A stretch of 64,000 nucleotides of DNA from Coleophoma eucalyptorum (lineage: Eukaryota > Ascomycota > Leotiomycetes > Helotiales > Dermateaceae), in the NCBI GenBank assembly GCA_026120035.1, contig JALRME010000013.1, positions 930,001 to 994,000 on the forward strand, in the 5' to 3' direction. Of this stretch, positions 57,810 to 64,000 are shown one piece after another (position 1 is the first letter of the stretch; each line of letters opens with the position of its first letter). A program made the translations under genes and the position numbers. The notes below the pieces were generated by a model. The model ran no database searches, was not told the DNA's origin, and saw nothing but the letters and a program-made list of their open reading frames with translations.

Positions 57810-59732
57810 GATGGGTTTGGACCGTGCTATACCAGACCAGAATCAAGTAGGATACGTAAATTGACCTTGATATTTTGTACAGATCTGAGATCTGAGATCC
57901 AGCACCTTACCCAAAGTCCAAAACCAAATATTCACGTGATTATATCGCTAGACTAGCTCGCCCCACACTTGCACACGTTTACAAAACTCTTCTCTCTCTT
58001 CGCTTTTCTCTCTTCTTCTTTAGTCTTTACATTTATTGTAATACGGCGTTCTACATACCCTTGTTTTGGCTCTTCCTTCGTTCATCGTTGGACTCTTGGA
58101 CTCACTATCCGAGAGAGTAAATAGCCTCATCACATTCCCGAATAGCCCAGATGGTATTCCAGCGCCTTTTATAATCCTGGTGATTGCTCGTAGACCCTTC
58201 GGGTCTGCGTATGAGCTCAGTGGGTTCGCTTAGTGCGTACATTTCTTCGACCTTGAGAGGTTGTCTTGTTGAGAATGGGAAAGAAAGGAGGTGTGTGCGT
58301 TTTGAGCAGAAGGTAAGACAACGAAATAGGGTCAATGCCTCAAAGGTGTGATTTTGCGGGAGACAATTAGATCACTTCAGATTTGATCTTAGTTTTGTGA
58401 TTGTTATCATCCAATAAATTGCGAGCGCTACAAAATTACTTAGCTTCGTCTCGATAACCCTCTTCGATTACGTCGTTTGCTGGTGTATGAAATTTCAATG
58501 GGCACATCGCCGATCAATGCTTGCTGGACGATCAATTGAGATCTGCACACTCAATCCATACTGCTTGATAAGGGCCGAGCTCTTCTACGCAATGGATCTG
58601 CAAAATGCGAAATTGAGGCCTTGAACGTAGTGTACTAGGAATCTTTGCTAGAGAAAGTCTCGTGTGAGGCATCGACGGTGAGGGAGATGCCATGACAGAC
58701 CTTGAGGCTTTTTAAAACAAAAATCATTATCATGGAAATCTCGCAAACTCGGGTAAGACTTTAAGTATTATAGATATCTCGTCAGATCGTCAGTGGTGGT
58801 CAAGTATCTTCAGATTCTTCTCTAGACCCCCAAATACCCGAACCGCCACCATACATATATCACCACCAACTTAATGCAGAAGTATATCAAGTCTCTTAAG
58901 GCCACCAAGGCAATGAAACCGCTCCTTTCGAGTCGTCAAACTCCTTACTGTCATCTATGTCAATCACCACTCATCTGAGTCGCAATATTCCCGAACAATC
59001 CCTATGGATGGATTCTTTCTCATCTATATCATGACGCAAGAATTTCAAACAGAGAGGAATGTCTTTCATACATCTTCCGCATTAGGAAATTCGCATCAAA
59101 GCCTCCGGTTTGAAAAGTTTCTTGCCTGCCTCAGGTCAGGATCAAGATCCAGGAATGCAAGCTTCTATCGCTGTGAACGGCTTCCTGGATGCTCGCTACA
59201 CCCTGAGGCTAAACTTACTTAATTTGGGAAGCTAGCTACCGTTCTGTTCATGAGATGAAAACAGCCAGCATGTCCAACCCCCCTAAGAAACAAGTGAAAT
59301 ACCACGCTGTACCAGATTTTCTTCTGGCCAGTCCAGAACCAGAGAGGGATAAAGATGCTGTTACAATATCCACAGACGACGGAAGTTTTGATATTGGATA
59401 GGTTCCTGACTGCGTTTTTGTTTGCAGACAGAGGCGGCTTTTGGTACCTGAGTCGGAACGCGGGGAGCTTTTTTGGGTTTTCGTAGACCAGTTCTGGTTC
59501 TGATTCAGGCCTCGGATTGAGGACTCGATTGGATGGATGGTTGTGAAATGCCATGCCGACATGAGGTACGTGGAGCAACAAGGTTGAAAACGGCCAATGT
59601 CCTGAATATGTATATATACATATAGTTTGCGGATGTGGCAACGTCAATGGAGTTATATAAGATTCTTGATCTTCCTCCTTTGCCTTCTGGTCTCTAGATA
59701 TCCTCGCCTGTGCTTAAATCACTTTCAAAAAG
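57810..59732. other. Divergent region between the PTAR1-like and GH114 genes
   Basis: A 1.9-kb spacer serving two divergent genes. The only coding hint is a minus-strand stretch at 58105-58260 (protein-like KVEEMYALSEPTEL followed by WNTIWAIRECDEAIYSLG). It lacks an upstream exon, and the frame is short, so I do not call a gene. T/C-rich sequence near 57990-58060 is a probable initiation region for the minus-strand transcript. Confidence 0.4.
57932..57939. promoter_or_regulatory. TCACGTGA palindrome upstream of the PTAR1-like gene
   Basis: A perfect 8-bp palindrome with an E-box core lies about 123 bp upstream of the PTAR1-like start codon. This extended form is the type favoured by Cbf1-like bHLH factors. 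Binding is not shown. Confidence 0.45.
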
Positions 59733-60638
59733 ATGGCTTCCATTTCATTTTTCATAGCCGTCCTAGCAGGCATAATGATGCTGCTCGAGCCCACAAATGG
59801 ACTAATCATCCCGCGATTATTCAAAAGAACAACTTGGTGGAAACCAAAAGCTGGAACGACGTGGCAAATCGAGCTCTCACACAAGTAAGTCCCAAGATCC
59901 GCAACACCTCGCTTGACATTCCCACCGCAACAAGAACAAGAACTTATGCCTCGCTCTCTCAGACTCAAAAACTTCACAGTAAATGCTCAAGCATATGACG
60001 TTGATATGTTCGACACACCCACGACGACCATCAATACACTACATAGCCAGGGCCGCATAGTAATCTGCTACTTCTCAGCCGGCACGTGGGAGAACTGGCG
60101 ACCAGACGCTGCAAGCTTCGCAGACGTGGACAAAGGCGGCAAGGTTGGGAGCTGGGTGGGCGAGCTATGGTTAAATACTTCCTCCCAGAGCGTTCGCAAC
60201 ATCATGATAAAGCGGCTCAACTTCGCCAAATCCAAGCATTGCGATGCCGTGGATCCCGACAACACTGATGCGTTTGACAACCATGGTGGCCAACTGGGTC
60301 TCACCGCGAAGGATTCTGAGGACTTTGTCACGTTCCTTGCCAGTGCTGCGCACGCGCGGGGTATGGCGGTTGGGCTGAAGAACTCTGGATCTATTATTCC
60401 GAATGTTATAAATCTGGTTGATTTTGCCGTTAATGAGCAGTGTATACGGTATCAGGAATGTTCGACTTGGAAGCCGTTCATCACAGCCAACAAACCCGTC
60501 TTTGGCATCGAGTACCCGAGTGCTGGTGCTGGTACTACACTTGCTACGAAGACCGCGATTTGCGATGACCCAACTCGGACGGGCTTTTCAACACTGTTGA
60601 AGAGGATGAAGTTGGATGATTGGCTCATGACTTGTTGA
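59733..60638 (+). CDS. Secreted glycoside hydrolase family 114 (endo-alpha-1,4-polygalactosaminidase type)
   Basis: GH114 enzymes cleave galactosamine-containing polysaccharides such as fungal galactosaminogalactan. Two exons (59733-59884, 59963-60638) separated by a 78-nt intron give 275 residues. A signal peptide covers about 1-23 (SFFIAVLAGIMMLLEPTNG). The barrel begins at GTTWQIEL and shows QAYDVDMFDT, VICYFSAGTWENWRPD, FAKSKHCDAVDPDNTDAF and GMAVGLKNSG, whose acidic residues include the catalytic candidates. FAVNEQC and KPVFGIEY follow. Length is typical of fungal single-domain members. There is no carbohydrate-binding module and no C-terminal anchor. Confidence 0.92.
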
Positions 60639-61617
60639 TTAAGTGGCATTGTGGCAAATCGGGCTTGAGCAGTGCTCAGCATGGGCTGGAACCATCTTCA
60701 ATGAGACATGTTTGTGATGACCGGGGATAGTAATGGTAATAGAACATGTCGCTGTACATAGTGTAGCTTGGTCTTCATGTAATAACAAGCGAATTGTCAT
60801 TTTACTTTGAATCAACCATTTGTATGTAGCTTGCTGCTTGAAAGGAACCAAAATCTCATATGAACGAAGAGAAAAAATTATTAATACTTAAAAGTAGTAG
60901 ATATATCAAAACCCTGGAACATAGCCACCATCAGGAATCTGGTCTATACTGGTGATGTGAACCTCGGGTTCTACCATTCAATCTTACGACGAAAAGCAGA
61001 GCTAGCAGGATAGACTGGATGGCACATAAGTAAAGTTACGTCCCCCATAATGAAGAATAGTTGAGAGATCTCCATGCGGGGAAAGGTGACGATCCTTCTA
61101 GACCACCTACTATCCTCACTAGAGGTTTCTTGCTGCAGAACTGCTTAGAACAAAACAGAGATAGCGCGCAGAAAGTCCATCGAGAGAGAGGTCTGTCTAC
61201 CTGAGCGCCAATCTCAGCAGATCTGTTCAGTGTCAGAAAGACAGTAGGTAGGGTAGCTGGGGTAGTGAAAGGTAGGCTTGAAGCACAAGGCGATTCGCTG
61301 CAAGCACACACCTGCGACCGTGCCCAGCTGTAACGGCATTTCTCACGGAACCAGGCCAGATACAAGATGGTTCGTTCAATTCTTGGGAGAAGTGAGGCAG
61401 GTAGGAACAACCGGGAGCTGCTGCATAAATGGTTGGGCGGGAAGACCGTCCGTCGACCTTAGCTTTCGACAAGGATGTCGCCCTAGGACATCCGCTAAAC
61501 AACGGCCATTACGAATGGCCTGTCCTTCGCAAACCACTGAACAGGTCTTTGAAGTTGTGGTAGGATATCCGACAACTACGAAGCTGATTTCCCCAGTCCT
61601 CAATTATCTGACCCATC
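60639..61617. other. Spacer upstream of RUD3
   Basis: No gene seen. Open frames on both strands at 61036-61720 are antisense to each other and not protein-like. This is the likely RUD3 promoter and leader. Confidence 0.45.
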
Positions 61618-63623
61618 ATGTCCACCGTGGCACCCTCAGATTCGACTTCGCAGACATTATCAGGTTTGTTTCATCAGTTTCCCTCTACCAAACCCTGGTC
61701 TCGCCAGATATGAACAGGTAACTAACGGATGTGCTAGCTCCCAAAAAGAAGAACAACAAAAAGAAAAAGGGCGCAAAGGACAAGAGCAACGGCGATACCA
61801 AGACGGTGCCTGAGATCAAAAAGGATGATTCCGCGGAACATGGCGATCATGTTGGCGATGGCGATGGGCAGGAATCTGGGGCATCTGGGCCGGTACGATT
61901 GACACCTGTTCACAACTGATGGAATGAAAGCAGAGGTTGACGAGTTTCACAGAACACGCCGAGCGACGCGCAATTCCCAGAGTCAGCAGCGCAAATAAAC
62001 GGACACAGCGATTCCACCCCCTCCAATGGCCACGCGATTGCATCTCCAACGAAACCCTCTCCAGAGGTTGGGGCAAAACCCCAGAAATTAGACCATGTTC
62101 CTGAGAGTATCAAAAGTACTGCTTCAGATACGACAGACGCTAGCGTCCGACTTGAAGCAATGTCGCAAGAAAGGGAAGCCCTGCGAGCGGAGGTGGAACA
62201 ATTGCGAAAGTCTCTGGAGGATATACAGGGCAAGCACAACGAGGAGGTGTCTTCAATCAAGGACCAGCATGCGGAAGAATTGTCAAATATCCACGGCAAG
62301 CATAGCGAAGAGATTTCCCAGATCAAAGTCCAGCATACAGACGAACTCTCTGGATTGCGTGGGGAACTGGAAGAGAGTGAATCGGCCAAGGAACAAGCTG
62401 AGTCCCAGTATCAGAATCTGTTGGGGCGAGTCAATACTATCAAAGCTAGTCTGGGAGAGAGGTTGAAGGCAGATAGGCAGGAACTGTCTGAAGCCAATGA
62501 GAAGATTGAAGAGCTAGAATCGCAGAACCAGTCGTTTCAAAACCGCATCGAAACTTTAGAAAAGGAGGCGGCAAAGCTCGAGCAAGAGTCTAACGATGCA
62601 ACTAGAGAATTATCAAGTTTCCGTAGCCGGCACAATTTATCACAACAGAATTGGGTCTCTGAACGGGAGGACCTTTTACTTCAGATAAGACAACTCAGAG
62701 AAGAAGCCGAAGCTGCAAAGGAAGCAATGGGCGACTGGGAGGTCTTGGCTATGGAGGAGCGATCGATCCGGGAAGGATTGACCGAGAGAGTGACAGATAT
62801 GGAGGAGCAATTTTCTAGTCAGAAGGAAGCTTTTGAAGCAGCAGTAGTAGAAAGGGACAGCCAGTCGAGAACGGCAGATGGGCTACAGAGGGCGCTGCAG
62901 GAGCTACAAGAAGCGCGGAAACGAGAACTTCGGGACATGGTCGAGTCCTACGAAGAACAGCTACAAGTGTTGAAAAAGCTAGTTCAAGAATCCGAGTCCC
63001 GGGCTGTAGAATCGGTATCTGCAAAGGAAGGCTTGCAGGCCGAACTAGATAGGCTGATTCCATTTGAGAAAGAGGTCAAGGAAAAGAACCTCCTTATTGG
63101 CAAATTGCGGCATGAGGCTATCGTTTTGAACGATCATCTTACCAAGGCCCTTAGATTCCTCAAGAAGGCAAAGCCAGAGGACAATATCGATCGGTAAGTT
63201 TCCAAAACTATCAGTATATTTTATACTTCCGACTAATTCCTAACTAGGCAAATCGTAACCAACCACTTCCTCCAGTTCTTAGCCCTTGACCGCTCCGATC
63301 CCAAGAAGTTCCAGATTCTTCAACTCATAGCATCCTTGCTAAACTGGACGGAGGAGCAAAAAGAGCAAGCAGGTCTTGCACGACCGGGCACGTCAAACAA
63401 CAGTCTTCGCCTACCTGTGTCGCCTTTCCACCGCACGCCTAGTACACCCTCATTGGCGACAGAATTCTTTACCGAATCTGGTGCCCACAGGGAGTCGTTG
63501 GCAGACCTCTGGGCGGGCTTTCTGGAACGGAGTGCTGAGGAAGGTTCTATGGGTAGCCGAAATGGCAGTGTCATTAGCCTTGCAACTACGAGGCCAGATA
63601 CAAAGGGTGGACCTACTTCGTAG
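61618..63623 (+). CDS. RUD3: Golgi coiled-coil tether Rud3 (GRAB domain)
   Basis: Rud3 is a golgin recruited to the cis-Golgi by Arf1, helping ER-to-Golgi and intra-Golgi tethering. Four exons (61618-61663, 61738-61892, 61953-63193, 63248-63623) give 605 residues; introns are 74, 60 and 54 nt. A lysine-rich run follows the first splice (KKKNNKKKKG). A long heptad coiled coil spans about 140-460, with repeated EEISQIKVQH-like elements near 170-200. The Arf-binding GRAB region is KNLLIGKLRHEAIVLNDHLTKALRFLKK, continuing across the last splice into NHFLQFLALDRSDPKKFQILQLIASLL. A Ser/Pro-rich tail ends the protein. The first exon encodes only 15 full codons and was chosen because its ATG joins in frame. 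Confidence 0.93.
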
Positions 63624-64000
63624 ACCTCTTCCATTCCTTCTAGCTAAGAGACACGGTATGTTCTACATGCGGATTATGTAAACCTGTGAACGATAGAAGA
63701 GGATGAAAAACAAATGTATTAATAGCATTAGCATAAAGGCGTCAGTTGGGGTAAATGGAATGGATATGAATCTTGAAGCAGCGAGCAACGTGGGTTGGGG
63801 CAGGAGCGAAGCGGTAGTACCAACACGCCAAAGCATAGTTAAAGATATACAGACGAAACTGTGTGGAGGTCTCTAGAATCATTGTGTATCTCGGCTTGAT
63901 TGATTTGAATTGCATCCTTACCACCTATGAAAATACGCGAACGAGAGACTTCAAGTTGTTGTGGGTGTGTATTATTCTTACGACTCTTTAGGCATAACTT
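63624..64000. other. RUD3 downstream flank
   Basis: This is the 3' flank of RUD3 to the window edge. A short minus frame (63742-63924) is not supported. Confidence 0.5.

Noticed and set aside
58105..58335. Protein-like minus-strand segment ending WAIRECDEAIYSLG
   Set aside because: Short, starts at a non-ATG codon, and I could not find an upstream exon that joins it.

Overview
This is a chromosomal window from a filamentous ascomycete fungus (Pezizomycotina). Genes sit on both strands, and most carry several 45-80 nt introns with GTANGT-type donors and CTAAC/CTGAC branch points. The best-recognised proteins are fungal housekeeping orthologues (Rtt106, Pep12, Ndc1, Cia1, Siw14, Hlj1, Ufd2, Rud3). 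Protein style (an MHYT membrane protein, an Aim19-like protein, a DENN-C1 protein) suggests a Leotiomycete, but I cannot prove the class from this sequence alone. There are no operons, CRISPR arrays or ribosomal RNAs. I rebuilt exons by hand from splice signals and reading frame, and all gene spans include introns.

Layout, left to right. 1-3.7 kb: a long leader with upstream ORFs and a Ser/Pro-rich conserved protein. 6.5-11.7 kb: histone chaperone RTT106, endosomal syntaxin PEP12, and the nuclear-pore membrane protein NDC1 divergent from PEP12. 12-19 kb: a Ser-rich orphan, CIA1 (cytosolic Fe-S assembly) and an MHYT-domain membrane protein. 22.6-27 kb: a hemerythrin-like protein, a cryptic two-exon gene missed by start-to-stop ORF calling, and the SIW14 phosphatase. 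27.6-34.5 kb: an intron-containing tRNA-Val(AAC), an AIM19-like protein divergent from the ER DnaJ protein HLJ1, and the ten-exon ubiquitin-chain elongation factor UFD2. 35.6-39.2 kb: a DENN-domain Rab GEF candidate. 39.2-45.1 kb: a 6 kb stretch with only one cryptic multi-exon candidate. 45.1-48.5 kb: TRAPPC13 divergent from a small SET-domain protein, then a lysine/acid-rich orphan. 49.2-50.5 kb: a degenerate motif-led repeat array with RIP-like transitions. 50.7-60.6 kb: a vacuolar-type amino-acid transporter, a GPI-type secreted aspartic protease, a PTAR1-like prenyltransferase-alpha repeat protein and a secreted GH114 enzyme. 61.6-63.6 kb: the Golgi coiled-coil protein RUD3.

Functionally this is a core-genome mosaic. 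Membrane traffic is well represented (PEP12, DENN, TRAPPC13, RUD3, PTAR1-like), as is protein quality control (HLJ1 and UFD2 lie side by side and both belong to ER-associated or ubiquitin-dependent degradation). Several gene pairs share short divergent promoters of about 300 bp. I did not find a clear defence system, biosynthetic cluster or intact transposon. The most novel-looking items are the repeat array near 49-50.5 kb and the two cryptic spliced genes.
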